Shown: positions 46,135 to 54,371 of the stretch, one piece after another
Layout: every line of letters starts with the position of its first letter
How positions within the stretch are numbered: the first letter of the stretch is position 1
Source: Pseudoalteromonas sp. OOF1S-7
Lineage (GTDB): Bacteria > Pseudomonadota > Gammaproteobacteria > Enterobacterales > Alteromonadaceae
NCBI RefSeq assembly: GCF_022347765.1
Contig: NZ_JAKRFZ010000012.1
Coordinates: forward strand, 1-64,000
DNA: 64,000 nt
Reading direction: 5' to 3'
Made by a program: the position numbers and the translations under genes
The notes under the pieces: generated by a model
What the model was told of the DNA's origin: nothing
The model's input: only the letters and a program-made list of their open reading frames with translations
The model's database searches: none

Positions 46135-46293
46135 ATGAAACTGACATTGAACTTAAATAAGAAAAAGATTAAAAACCTGTCTTCAGGCCATAGAACAGTG
46201 AATGCTGAGATGACACCTAAAGTCGCTGGTGGTGGAGATGAAATGCCATTACCGACAAATCTATTTGTTGCTTGTACTGGTACTTTCGCATGA
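46135..46293 (+). CDS. RiPP-precursor-like small peptide (leader-core type)
   Basis: The 52-residue peptide starts Met-Lys-Leu-Thr-Leu-Asn-Leu-Asn-Lys-Lys-Lys-Ile-Lys-Asn-Leu-Ser, continues to Met-Thr-Pro-Lys-Val-Ala-Gly-Gly-Gly and ends with a short hydrophobic tail containing one Cys and two Thr. The basic, amphipathic leader and the Gly-Gly step look like a precursor of a ribosomal peptide. TAAGGATAA is well placed before ATG 46135 and a hairpin terminator follows. A second gene with the same leader pattern is at 52263-52439 (minus). No modifying enzyme is next to it. Confidence 0.65.
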   Translation: MKLTLNLNKKKIKNLSSGHRTVNAEMTPKVAGGGDEMPLPTNLFVACTGTFA

Positions 46294-46312
46294 TTTTTAA
46301 TTTCTGTGCCGG

Positions 46313-46333
46313 GCCTGCGTAAGCAGGCTTATC
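46313..46333 (+). terminator. Hairpin after the peptide gene
   Basis: Perfect stem GCCTGC/GCAGGC with loop GTAA, followed by TTATCT; 20 bases after the stop of the 52-residue peptide. Confidence 0.5.
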
Positions 46334-46499
46334 TAGTTGCAGTTTATTCCCTTCAGCTAAGTTATCTCTTCATCCTCACTCGAAAAAACACAGGAAGAAA
46401 ACTTCAAAACCAGACAGCTTTACTCCAGTATCAAGTAGATATGGGTAATCTTTATTGGGTAAAACTACACTTGCCTATTTGATAAACAGAGGATATGCA

Positions 46500-46937
46500 A
46501 TGAGATATAAGCACGTTAAAAGCGGTAATGCTGAGAGATTCAACCTGGAACAAGGTGAAATCACGTCCATTCTTGCATCCGGATCTGATACTGATAACCG
46601 GGTTTCCATTTTTGACAGCAAACTGCCTAAAGGCAATGAGGCGCCGTGGCATTTCCATGAGATTGATGATGAGATCTTTTACATTATCTCAGGGGAAATT
46701 GAATTTGGTGTAGAAAACGACGAATTTGTTGCAAATGCAGGCGACCTTGTCATTGCTGGTCCCAACGTAAAAAGACGTTTTAAGGCGGTCTCCGATAGTC
46801 ATGTGCTCGTCATCAATGCGCCTTCAGGCCCCTCTGAGGGATTTATTCGGGATATATCCAAATTCACAGCTGACAACCCACCGACTGAATCAGACAGACA
46901 GGTATTTATTAAAAAGTACAAAATCCACATAGTCTAG
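46500..46937 (+). CDS. Cupin-domain protein
   Basis: The 145-residue protein has a single cupin: Pro-Trp-His-Phe-His-Glu...Glu (motif 1 with both His and the Glu for metal) and Asn-Ala-Gly-Asp-Leu-Val-Ile-Ala-Gly-Pro-Asn with the downstream motif 2. It probably binds Fe, Zn or Mn; members include dioxygenases, isomerases and sugar-binding proteins. ATG 46500 follows AGAGGAT; the frame upstream to 46455 has no better site. It stands alone between the peptide gene and a pseudogene. Confidence 0.75.
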   Translation: MRYKHVKSGNAERFNLEQGEITSILASGSDTDNRVSIFDSKLPKGNEAPWHFHEIDDEIFYIISGEIEFGVENDEFVANAGDLVIAGPNVKRRFKAVSDSHVLVINAPSGPSEGFIRDISKFTADNPPTESDRQVFIKKYKIHIV

Positions 46938-47036
46938 TCTTTTGACATGTCTGAATTAGGCTCCTTAGTGGGAACTGGCGCTGTGAATTTACGGGCGCTC
47001 GACAAGTATTATGGTGGGTATCTGGCAACATGATCT

Positions 47037-47480
47037 GTGGTCGCTGACCCCTGCAAACCTCGCTATCATCCCAGGCGCGTGCTAACCGATTTAGTGCCAG
47101 ATAAGAAATTGATAGCAGAGCCTTTAAGCTGGTCGAGAAACCTTCATAACCAGTGGGTTTGTTTTACACTGAGTGAGCTGGAGCCCTTTGTACAGTCTTC
47201 AGAGATCAACTCGGTGGACTTTATTTTACCGGCAGAGCAACATGTTCGGGAAATTGTCCCGCAAAATAACATGCTGTATAGAAAATCAGCCGCAGCTTTA
47301 GAAAAGCACTTTTCCCTGCATGAATATCTAATTGACGATCAATTCTCGGTTACAGATATTGTACTTGCATACACACTTTGCCGGGGGTAAGAACAACAGC
47401 TGTAAGATGATTTTCCTAACATTAATAAGTACATGGAAAGACTCTATAAGCGTGAACATTGTACATTAACGAAGCCTTAA
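47037..47480 (+). pseudogene. Glutathione S-transferase remnant with in-frame stops
   Basis: The open part encodes Trp-Ser-Arg-Asn-Leu-His-Asn-Gln-Trp-Val-Cys-Phe-Thr and later Leu-Ile-Asp-Asp-Gln-Phe-Ser-Val-Thr-Asp-Ile-Val-Leu-Ala, the C-terminal helical domain of a glutathione S-transferase including its N-capping Asp. After Cys-Arg-Gly the same frame meets TAA at 47388, runs on through Glu-Gln-Gln-Leu, meets TAA at 47403 and then reads a normal GST tail (Phe-Pro-Asn-Ile-Asn-Lys-Tyr-Met-Glu-Arg-Leu) to the final TAA at 47478. The N-terminal thioredoxin-like domain is missing or scrambled. The gene is dead. Confidence 0.75.
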
Positions 47481-47490
47481 AGTGCGCCAT

Positions 47491-47660
47491 TTATTGTGAT
47501 TCACAAAAATCCAGCATCCACTTTGAAATTTCTTCAGGCCCTCCATTGGATTTATTGGTGGGTGTCCGAGCAAAAGCTATGCACTCTCTCAAAACTGTCC
47601 TGAGTATCTTGGCTGATGCCTCAGCGATGCCACTGTAATAAGTTGTAATAACTATCAACG
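47491..47660 (-). other. Possible C-terminal coding remnant
   Basis: On the minus strand an open frame without an ATG reads about 56 codons of protein-like composition and ends at 47491 with Lys-Trp-Met-Leu-Asp-Phe-Cys-Glu-Ser-Gln and a stop. It has no ribosome site and no family I know, so it may be the end of a decayed gene. It lies between the GST remnant and the decarboxylase, in keeping with gene loss in this segment. Confidence 0.25.
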
Positions 47661-47726
47661 ACAAAGTGAACTAGCCTTTTTGGGTGTTTTTTATCCAGCC
47701 CCATTTACCTTAAGGAGAGCAGTCAA

Positions 47727-49082
47727 ATGATAGAAATACTGAACATATTGCGCGTAGTGAGCGAATGCCGTCAGGCAGAGATCAGTTCGGCGGACAAAAA
47801 AAAAGTAGAGCAAATTGTTCAATGGCAAAAAGACACGTTAGTCAACGCCGAACAAGCTTTTTGTGGCCACTTAGAACCAGCAGTTCAGGCACTTTCTGAC
47901 TATTTGTCATGTACACCGAGTAGCGACAGCACTGCCAGGCGTTATGCCACTCAGATGCTGACTGAAGTGCCTGAAGAATATAAAGTATTTAGCACTCTTG
48001 AAGAGTGGCTAGTTGCAATTAACTATACTATTCAACGTGCTCCAGAGTTTTTTCAGGAGACATTTCCGATGTCTAAACTGTTCGTGTTTTACATGTTTGT
48101 TCCATCGGGCAACAAACTGTTTGTCATGAGCGAGTTCAACGAAAAGCTGACTCAGGTGTTAAAGGCTTGGCAGACGTTCCTGGATTCGGACGAGTCCAAA
48201 TCGGTCCTCAATCCTCTGGGGGTTGCGCCAGCCACAACCGGCTGGCTATCGCCTTATGCACAGGAGCAGCTGTGTCTGTCTCAGGCTAGCAACTATGACA
48301 ACCGGGAAGATCCTTACTGGGGCTTTACTTCTTACAACGACTTTTTCCATCGGCAATTGAATCTGAAGAAATACCGTCCGCTCCCTGTCCATGATTCGGA
48401 CAAAGTTGTGGTCTCGGCCAATGATGGCACTGTCTATCGCATTACACGTGATGCTCAGTACTGCAGCGAATTCTGGTTGAAAGGCCAGTCTTACTCGCTA
48501 TTTGATATGTTGGGTGGGAACGCTAAAAGCAGAGAGCACGATGAACCCACACCTGCAAACCTAATTGAACCATTTGTGGGCGGCGATGTGATGCAATCAT
48601 TCCTGTCGGGTGCCGATTATCACCGCTGGCATGCCCCAATTTCAGGCAAGGTCGTCCGCATACAAACCATTGAAGGTTTCACTTTTAGTGAACTGCGTAG
48701 CGAAGGGTTCGATGTCTCTGCCGGCACAGAATCTCAGGGCTATCAGGCCATGGTTAATACCCGTGGCATTGTGTTTATCGAAGATGAACAGGGCAGAGGA
48801 TTAGTTGCTGTCATCCCCATTGGTATTACAGAAATTTCATCAGTCGAAATTACAGTAGAAGAAGGCCAGATGGTCGGCAAAGGCGATGAACTGGGTTACT
48901 TCAGTTACGGCGGTTCAACCCTGGCTTTGGTCTTCCAAAAAGGCATGGTGGAGTCTTTTATCGCGGAACCCGCAGCTGATGACGCACAATTTCCGGCCTG
49001 TAAAAGTGCACAAACCTGCCCAGTAGAAAAAGGTTGTTTACGAGTACGCTCTGCAATTGCGATGCTAAATGACCCAAGGTAA
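47727..49082 (+). CDS. Phosphatidylserine-decarboxylase-family enzyme, PSD2/PsiD-like
   Basis: The 451-residue protein has an N-terminal helical region (about 30-180) like the PSD-associated domain, then the catalytic part: Gly-Phe-Thr-Ser-Tyr-Asn-Asp-Phe-Phe-His-Arg, Asp-Tyr-His-Arg-Trp-His-Ala-Pro-Ile-Ser-Gly and Tyr-Gly-Gly-Ser-Thr near 396, the self-cleavage site that makes the pyruvoyl cofactor on Ser. This layout is that of fungal PSD2-type proteins and PsiD, the tryptophan decarboxylase of psilocybin synthesis, not of the housekeeping bacterial Psd with its membrane-bound LGST form. The substrate may be an amino acid or a phospholipid. AAGGAGAG precedes the ATG. Confidence 0.78.
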   Translation: MIEILNILRVVSECRQAEISSADKKKVEQIVQWQKDTLVNAEQAFCGHLEPAVQALSDYLSCTPSSDSTARRYATQMLTEVPEEYKVFSTLEEWLVAINYTIQRAPEFFQETFPMSKLFVFYMFVPSGNKLFVMSEFNEKLTQVLKAWQTFLDSDESKSVLNPLGVAPATTGWLSPYAQEQLCLSQASNYDNREDPYWGFTSYNDFFHRQLNLKKYRPLPVHDSDKVVVSANDGTVYRITRDAQYCSEFWLKGQSYSLFDMLGGNAKSREHDEPTPANLIEPFVGGDVMQSFLSGADYHRWHAPISGKVVRIQTIEGFTFSELRSEGFDVSAGTESQGYQAMVNTRGIVFIEDEQGRGLVAVIPIGITEISSVEITVEEGQMVGKGDELGYFSYGGSTLALVFQKGMVESFIAEPAADDAQFPACKSAQTCPVEKGCLRVRSAIAMLNDPR

Positions 49083-49104
49083 TAATAACCTTACCCGATG
49101 AAAT

Positions 49105-49127
49105 GAGAGGGAAGTTTTAACCCTCTC
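49105..49127 (+). terminator. Hairpin after PSD-family gene
   Basis: Stem GAGAGGG/CCCTCTC with a nine-base AT-rich loop, 22 bases after the stop; the T-tract is weak. Confidence 0.5.
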
Positions 49128-49264
49128 TGCTCTGTTTACTGCTGTCTCGCAGGTTCAATATTGCGACCTGATAAAGCATTCCACGCAGCATTGAGCCGAT
49201 CTTGTTGCGTTGCTAGTCGCAGTTTAATACCAATATTATTATCAATTAGAGTAGAAGATTAATT

Positions 49265-49570
49265 ATGAGTAATTGGAAATTTAGAGTTTATGGCCCTCAG
49301 GTTTATCAGGGCCCAAATAGTCTTGGAGGAAATTCAGTTGCAGTGATTAAGTTGTCTTTCGCTCCGGATTCCGGTGCCCCATGGGGTCAAGTATCGCTTA
49401 ACTTTTTAGAAGAGGGTGTTCCAGTGCCAAGTAATAGTGAATATGAAAACGGTGGACAGAAAGTAATGAATGTAAACTTTCCTATATCAATGTACTCTGT
49501 AGTAAAAGAAGCCGTTAGCCGCCCAGACGCGGTAGCAAATGGTGGAATAACTTCATTTGCAATCCAATAA
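49265..49570 (+). CDS. Small protein of unknown function
   Basis: The 101-residue product has no signal peptide or membrane helix and looks like a small beta-rich domain: aromatic and Gly/Pro-rich first half, then Val-Met-Asn-Val-Asn-Phe-Pro-Ile. I do not recognise a family. The ATG has only a weak AGAAG upstream. It is isolated between the decarboxylase and the helicase in an accessory segment. Confidence 0.5.
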   Translation: MSNWKFRVYGPQVYQGPNSLGGNSVAVIKLSFAPDSGAPWGQVSLNFLEEGVPVPSNSEYENGGQKVMNVNFPISMYSVVKEAVSRPDAVANGGITSFAIQ

Positions 49571-49924
49571 TTAATTGCCTGCTATATTACAAGAGACTAT
49601 GGCGTCAATAGCTCAATTTCGGTATTTGGCGCCTCCCACGTTGTTCCGTCTCCGGACATAAAATAACCGCTTTAGCAATCCTGACAATTCACTCGTCGAT
49701 TTTGAGACAAATAAAACTTATAGATAACACCGCTTATATATTCTGTTATCGCTGAGGTACCTGCATCCGTTTTGGCGAGGTAAAAGCATCACCGTTTAGT
49801 GATTCTGAATGAGGGAGCTTTAGCGCCGATAGCGTCAGATTTAGTCCGTCAACCTGGTTAAGTATTACTGGAGATTAGTATTGTGTTATCTTACCAGGCA
49901 GTTGTTAACACGGAATTTTGCATC
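49571..49924. other. Intergenic stretch before recQ-like gene
   Basis: 354 bases with no convincing gene on either strand; short minus-strand open runs (for example ending at 49607) may be decayed coding sequence. GGAG at about 49870 could serve the alternative GTG start of the helicase at 49883. No repeat or operator was recognised. Confidence 0.3.
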
Positions 49925-51868
49925 ATGAACGAATCGGTGATCCACCAAACCTTATCGCAGCGTTTTGGCTTTTCAGCATTCAGGCCTGGCCAGGAACAAA
50001 CAGTCACCCAGCTGGTCAACGGTCATTCTAGCCTCGCAATATTCCCAACCGGCTCTGGTAAATCCTTGTGTTATCAGCTGACGGCCTTACAGCTACCCAA
50101 TTTAACGTTAGTTATCTCGCCACTGCTTGCGCTCATGAAAGATCAGCTTGAGTTTTTACACAGCAAAAACATCAATGCGGCCAGTTTAGACTCAACGTTA
50201 ACCCGGGAGCAAAGTCAGTCTGTGATGCAAAATGTCAGAAATGGCAGCATTAAAGTGCTGATGATCTCGGTTGAGCGCTTTAAGAATGAACGCTTCAGAG
50301 AATTCATCAAGCAAGTGCCTGTTTCTATGCTGGTGGTTGATGAAGCGCACTGTATCTCTGAATGGGGCCACAATTTCAGGCCCGATTATCTTAAGTTACC
50401 CGACTATCGTAATGAGTTAAAAATCCCATTAGTGCTGCTGCTTACCGCCACAGCGACCAAAAAAGTAAAGCGCGATATGGCGAACCGGTTTGATATAAAA
50501 CCCGAGCATATTGTTCAGACGGGCTTTTACCGTGCCAACCTGGATTTAAGCGTGTATGCCTGTCCGGAAGCGCAAAAAGTGCAGGCACTGATTGGCTATT
50601 TAAAGCAACAAGCTGGCGCAGGTATTGTGTATGTCACGCTGCAACAACAGGCCGAGCAGGTGGCTAAGCAATTGCAGGCGGCGGGCGTAAATGCTGCTGC
50701 CTATCATGCCGGGCTGGATGACAGCCTTCGTCAGAGTATCCAAAACGACTTCATGAACAATCACAAGCAAGTGATTGTTGCCACGATCGCCTTTGGTATG
50801 GGCATAGACAAATCCGATATTCGTTTTGTGGTGCATTACGACCTGCCAAAGTCGATAGAGAATTACAGCCAGGAGATAGGCCGCGCAGGGCGCGACGGGC
50901 AATTTTCTGAATGTATTACCCTGGCTAATTTAGATGGCGTTGCGACGCTTGAGAACTTTGTTTACGCCGACACCCCAGAGCAAGCCAGCATTCAGGCACT
51001 GATTGATGAAATTCAGTCGCAGCAACAGCAGGGCTTATGGGAAATGCAGGAGCTCAGTGCGTCTAAAGTCAGCAATATCCGATTGCTGGCATTAAAAACC
51101 TTGCTGGTGCAGCTAGAACTTAAAGGTGTAATTGAGGCCAAATACGCGTTTTACGCCGATTTTAGATTCAAGTGGTTACGCTCAGAGCAGGACGTCATCA
51201 GGTTGTTTGATGCGAACCGCCAGCAATTTATTCAGCAGATAATTGCCAATACGCAATTTAAGAAAGTGTGGGGCACGGTTGATATTCAGGCCTTAGTGCA
51301 ACTGGGGCACGACAGAAATCGGATTGTAGCGGCACTGGACTACTTGCACGAACAGGGCCACATTGAGCTTGAGTCAAAGCGCATGATGCAGGTTTATCAG
51401 GTAGATGAAACTAAGCTGGCAGAACCAAATCTGGCCAAAGAACTTGCCGATTACTTTTTAGAGAAGGAGCAAGCCGAGGTTAAGCGCATCGCCGCCATGC
51501 TGCGCTTTTTTGAGTTAAATACGTGTTTAAGTTACAATCTGGCGCGCTATTTTGACGATGAAAATGCCCCTCAGCAATGCGGACACTGCTCAGCGTGCCG
51601 AGGTCAAATTGCACAATTAGCCCAGTCTAAGCAGACAGAATTTCCGTCGGACGATACATTAAGAAACGACTTAAATGCGCTAAAACAGCATCTGATGCAA
51701 ATTGGCGTTACGCCAAGCCTGGCAATACTGACCCGATTCCTGACCGGCATGACCTCGCCACTGGCAACGTCTTCCAAATTCAGACAACGCGGCGGATTTG
51801 GCAGCTGTGCAGATATTCGCTATCAGCAGGTTTTGAATAAAGTACAGCAATTAGGTTTTGGGGCATGA
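49925..51868 (+). CDS. RecQ-family ATP-dependent DNA helicase
   Basis: The 647-residue protein has motif 0 Phe-Arg-Pro-Gly-Gln, Walker A Pro-Thr-Gly-Ser-Gly-Lys-Ser, Asp-Glu-Ala-His (DEAH), Thr-Ala-Thr-Ala and Gln-Glu-Ile-Gly-Arg-Ala-Gly-Arg-Asp-Gly (motif VI) in two helicase domains (about 1-340), then a winged-helix region and a zinc site with Cys-Gly-His-Cys-Ser-Ala-Cys near 565. There is no HRDC domain. It unwinds DNA 3'-to-5' and probably is a second, non-housekeeping RecQ. GTG 49883 (14 residues longer) is an alternative start. Confidence 0.85.
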   Translation: MNESVIHQTLSQRFGFSAFRPGQEQTVTQLVNGHSSLAIFPTGSGKSLCYQLTALQLPNLTLVISPLLALMKDQLEFLHSKNINAASLDSTLTREQSQSVMQNVRNGSIKVLMISVERFKNERFREFIKQVPVSMLVVDEAHCISEWGHNFRPDYLKLPDYRNELKIPLVLLLTATATKKVKRDMANRFDIKPEHIVQTGFYRANLDLSVYACPEAQKVQALIGYLKQQAGAGIVYVTLQQQAEQVAKQLQAAGVNAAAYHAGLDDSLRQSIQNDFMNNHKQVIVATIAFGMGIDKSDIRFVVHYDLPKSIENYSQEIGRAGRDGQFSECITLANLDGVATLENFVYADTPEQASIQALIDEIQSQQQQGLWEMQELSASKVSNIRLLALKTLLVQLELKGVIEAKYAFYADFRFKWLRSEQDVIRLFDANRQQFIQQIIANTQFKKVWGTVDIQALVQLGHDRNRIVAALDYLHEQGHIELESKRMMQVYQVDETKLAEPNLAKELADYFLEKEQAEVKRIAAMLRFFELNTCLSYNLARYFDDENAPQQCGHCSACRGQIAQLAQSKQTEFPSDDTLRNDLNALKQHLMQIGVTPSLAILTRFLTGMTSPLATSSKFRQRGGFGSCADIRYQQVLNKVQQLGFGA

Positions 51869-52262
51869 TGGCGGAGCAAAGATGTAGCACATCTTTATCA
51901 GATAGCACCAAAATCAAAGCGAAACAGTGCTTGAATGAGTACCGGCCTGGTAGCCAAAGCTGACACGGCCGAACGTCTTTTTTAAAACGGCATTTTCAAA
52001 ACAGGTATTCCCCACCGTCATCCCGGACGCCTGCGAGCAGGGAGCTATTAACGTTCAGCGCAGTAGTATCCTGAAGCATACAAATTTGAGGCGAGATACC
52101 ACCCGTTTTCTAACAATTGATTTGTGAATTTATGGTGAGAACTGTATGTCGCGGCAAGTATCACTAAAGCAAGTAATCGTTGCCACCTTTAGAGCAGAGC
52201 CTGTCACGACCCTGGCAAAAATGAGCGCTCATCAGCGCTCTTTTCCGTAATTTAGCTCAAAA
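51869..52262. other. Intergenic region with hairpins and a REP-like unit
   Basis: AAAGATGT-AGC-ACATCTTT (51878-51896) directly after the helicase stop could end its transcript. At about 52014-52050 a CCGTCATCCCGGACGCCTGCG-type unit belongs to the REP-like family present at 52600-52830 and 53600-54140. The end of the region holds the terminator of the peptide gene on the minus strand. No gene seen. Confidence 0.5.
52215..52240 (-). terminator. Terminator of the 58-residue peptide gene
   Basis: Stem GAGCGCT/AGCGCTC (52223-52229 and 52234-52240) with loop CATC; read on the minus strand it is followed by ATTTTTG. The plus strand also has TTTT after it, so it can work in both directions. Confidence 0.7.
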
Positions 52263-52439
52263 TTAAGCTTCTATTTTACACGTACGGCCCCAGTAACACG
52301 TATATGCATCGGTTGGGTTTAGGGCTGGACTGGCAGGGACGTCAGGCCCAGCGGCACCAACAACTGGCGTTAATCGCTGAGAAATTGCTTTGTCTGCTGA
52401 TAATTGTTTAATGCTTTTTTTACTTAATTTTAATTTCAT
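52263..52439 (-). CDS. RiPP-precursor-like small peptide (leader-core type)
   Basis: The 58-residue peptide starts Met-Lys-Leu-Lys-Leu-Ser-Lys-Lys-Ser-Ile-Lys-Gln-Leu-Ser, continues to Leu-Thr-Pro-Val-Val-Gly-Ala-Ala-Gly and ends with a core-like tail containing Thr-Cys-Tyr-Trp-Gly-Arg-Thr-Cys. Leader pattern and the Thr-Pro-x-Val-x-Gly step match the peptide at 46135. AAAGGAT lies 6 bases before the ATG and a good terminator follows. The Thr/Ser and Cys residues in the tail would allow thioether or disulfide rings. No processing enzyme is adjacent; one elsewhere in the genome would have to act on it. Confidence 0.65.
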   Translation of the reverse strand: MKLKLSKKSIKQLSADKAISQRLTPVVGAAGPDVPASPALNPTDAYTCYWGRTCKIEA

Positions 52440-52956
52440 GGTTAATCCTTTATTTAAATTTTAAACCCACACTAACTGTGGAGTTTCCATACTAGACAAA
52501 CAAAAAATCTAATTCAAGCTTGAATTCAGATAATAAGCGCACCACTCATTGCTAACCGGTGAGAAAAGATCAGCTGACCCTTGGTCGTAGCCCCCTTGCT
52601 GCTGAACTCACAAACCCCACCGTCATCCCTGGTACCCGTGAGCCGAGATCTGCCAATATTCGACACATTGGTAACTGGTTACAGCCGTACTCACAAACCC
52701 CACCGTCACCTTAGACGCTTGCGAGTCGGGAGCTACCAACGTGCGGTAAAGTGGCACTCCGTTACAGCCGCACTCACAAACCCCACCGTCATCCCGGACG
52801 CTTGCGAGCCGAGATCCATTAAACTACAAAACCGTAGTATCCTGAGGCAGTCAATGTTGAGGGGCGTGTCGCTTGTTTTCTCCTCCTCCGTCACTTATCT
52901 TTACCAGCTATTTTTCGCTCGCTAAGCGGGGCATTGGACAAAAGTGGGGACTACTA
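52440..52956. repeat. REP-like repeat array, left part (about three units)
   Basis: Three imperfect units of about 82 bases at roughly 52600-52850, each with CAAACCCCACCGTCA followed by a hairpin of the form ATCCCGG-ACGCTTGCGAG-CCGGGAT and a CACTCCGTTACAGCCG segment. The units are degraded at their edges. They lie between the peptide gene and the GrpB-family gene. No gene is seen in this stretch. Confidence 0.7.
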
Positions 52957-53439
52957 ATGTATATATTTCCGCACAGTGAACTGTGGAAGGATGACTTTGA
53001 GAATGAGGCAGAATCTATAAAGCTGGCCTTAGGTCTGGACATTGAGCTGATTCATATAGGTTCGACCTCAGTACCAGGTTTACTAGCCAAAGACTGTATT
53101 GATATTCTTGGCCAGGTTGAAAATTTAGAACCAGTCCGAAAGGCTCGCAAAAAGCTTGAGGACATTGGTTTCGAGGCGAGAGGTAGTTACGGTATCGAGG
53201 GGCGTGAATATTTTTCGAAAAGCTCACGAAAATGCCATTTGCACATCTTTGAGTTCGGTAGCACCGAAGCGGCTAAACACTTAGGTTTCAAGGATGTTAT
53301 GTTGAAAAACCCCGAGCTTGTTGAGGCGCTGAATCGTTTGAAAACTGAGCTTCACTCAAAGTATCCAAATCATAAAGAGAAATATCAGGCAATGAAAAAG
53401 CCGTTTTATGACAGGATTCACAGTAGTCTTAAGCTCTGA
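52957..53439 (+). CDS. GrpB-family protein (UPF0157)
   Basis: The 160-residue protein has Ile-His-Ile-Gly-Ser-Thr-Ser-Val-Pro-Gly-Leu, the family signature of GrpB/UPF0157, with Lys-Asp-Cys-Ile-Asp-Ile and a later His-Leu-His-Ile-Phe. This fold is nucleotidyltransferase-like; the exact role is unknown, and many copies sit on mobile or cassette DNA. ATG 52957 follows GTGGGG. It is flanked on both sides by REP-like arrays. Confidence 0.82.
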   Translation: MYIFPHSELWKDDFENEAESIKLALGLDIELIHIGSTSVPGLLAKDCIDILGQVENLEPVRKARKKLEDIGFEARGSYGIEGREYFSKSSRKCHLHIFEFGSTEAAKHLGFKDVMLKNPELVEALNRLKTELHSKYPNHKEKYQAMKKPFYDRIHSSLKL

Positions 53440-53589
53440 TGTGGGGAGCGATCTGCACATTAACCTAAACGCTGATGATCTGTCTATTTGAAACGGCCAA
53501 AGACTGCCCGACAAGGCTGTAGCTTGTGGGTGGTCGCTTTTTCGCGCTTTATCGACACTGATAACGGCAAAACTTACCTTAAAAACTGG

Positions 53590-54140
53590 CACCCCGCTCC
53601 TTTATCCAGAACGCCTGCGAGTCGGGTTCTACCAAAGTGCGGCACAGCGGTATCCCTTTGCTGTCGAACTTGCAAACCCCACTGTCATCCCGGACGGCTT
53701 GCTAGCCAGGATCTACCAACATGCGATACAGTGGCACTCCGTCACAGCTGAACTCACAAACCCCACGGTCATCCCGGACGCTTGCGAGCCGGGGTCTGCC
53801 AACGTGCGTATAGTGGCACTCCGTTACAGCCGAACTTACAAACCACACTGTAATCCCGGACGCTTGTGAGCCGGGATTTACTAATGTTCGCATAGTGGCA
53901 CTCCGTTACAGCCGAACTTACAAACCACACTGTAATCCCGAACGCCTACGAGTCGGGATCTACTAATGTGCGGCACTGCGGTATCCCTTGCAGCCGAACT
54001 AACAAACCCCACCGTCATCCCGGACGCCTGCGAGCCGGGATCTACTAACGTGCGGCACAGAGGTGATTCTTTTCTATCAAACTCACAAACCCTACCGTCA
54101 TCCCGGACGGCTTGCGAGCCGGGATCTATTGACTTACAGC
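53590..54140. repeat. REP-like tandem array, about seven 82-base units
   Basis: Units start near 53602, 53684, 53766, 53848, 53930, 54013 and 54096, period about 82 bases. Each has a hairpin ATCCCGGACG-CTTG-CGAGCCGGGAT in variants, then a CTACTAACGTGCGGCA-like part and CACTCCGTTACAGCCGAAC. Units differ at 10-20% of positions, more than a CRISPR would allow, and there are no unique spacers. The same family forms the arrays near 52014 and 52600. Short open frames across it are artefacts. Confidence 0.8.
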
Positions 54141-54371
54141 ACAGCAGTTTCCTGAGGCACACTAATTTAGGGTGGGTGTCCAAGCAAAATATTGTTGTCC
54201 GGTAACATTATTACGCCCCAATTTGTCCAAATTTCACATGGCTGCGACTTTGATAGTCACAACATACTGTTTACTCAGAGTTTATTCCGTGGGACCATGA
54301 GGTTATGTAATACAGCCCGTTATGTCAGTTTATGTTCCGACATGATGAGGTAGAATAAATTGTTAGGCATC
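54141..54371. other. Spacer between REP array and cassette-like genes
   Basis: About 230 bases without a gene. GTTAGGC at 54362-54368, seven bases ahead of a reading frame, has the form of an integron core site (GTTRRRY), marking the likely left boundary of the first cassette. No integrase gene is present. Confidence 0.4.

Noticed and set aside
49139-49231. Short minus-strand coding-like run of about 31 codons
   Set aside because: It has a stop and plausible composition but no start, no family and no neighbour to extend it; too short to call.
53590-54140. Possible CRISPR array
   Set aside because: Repeats are 82 bases, vary along their whole length and have no unique spacers; no cas gene is near.
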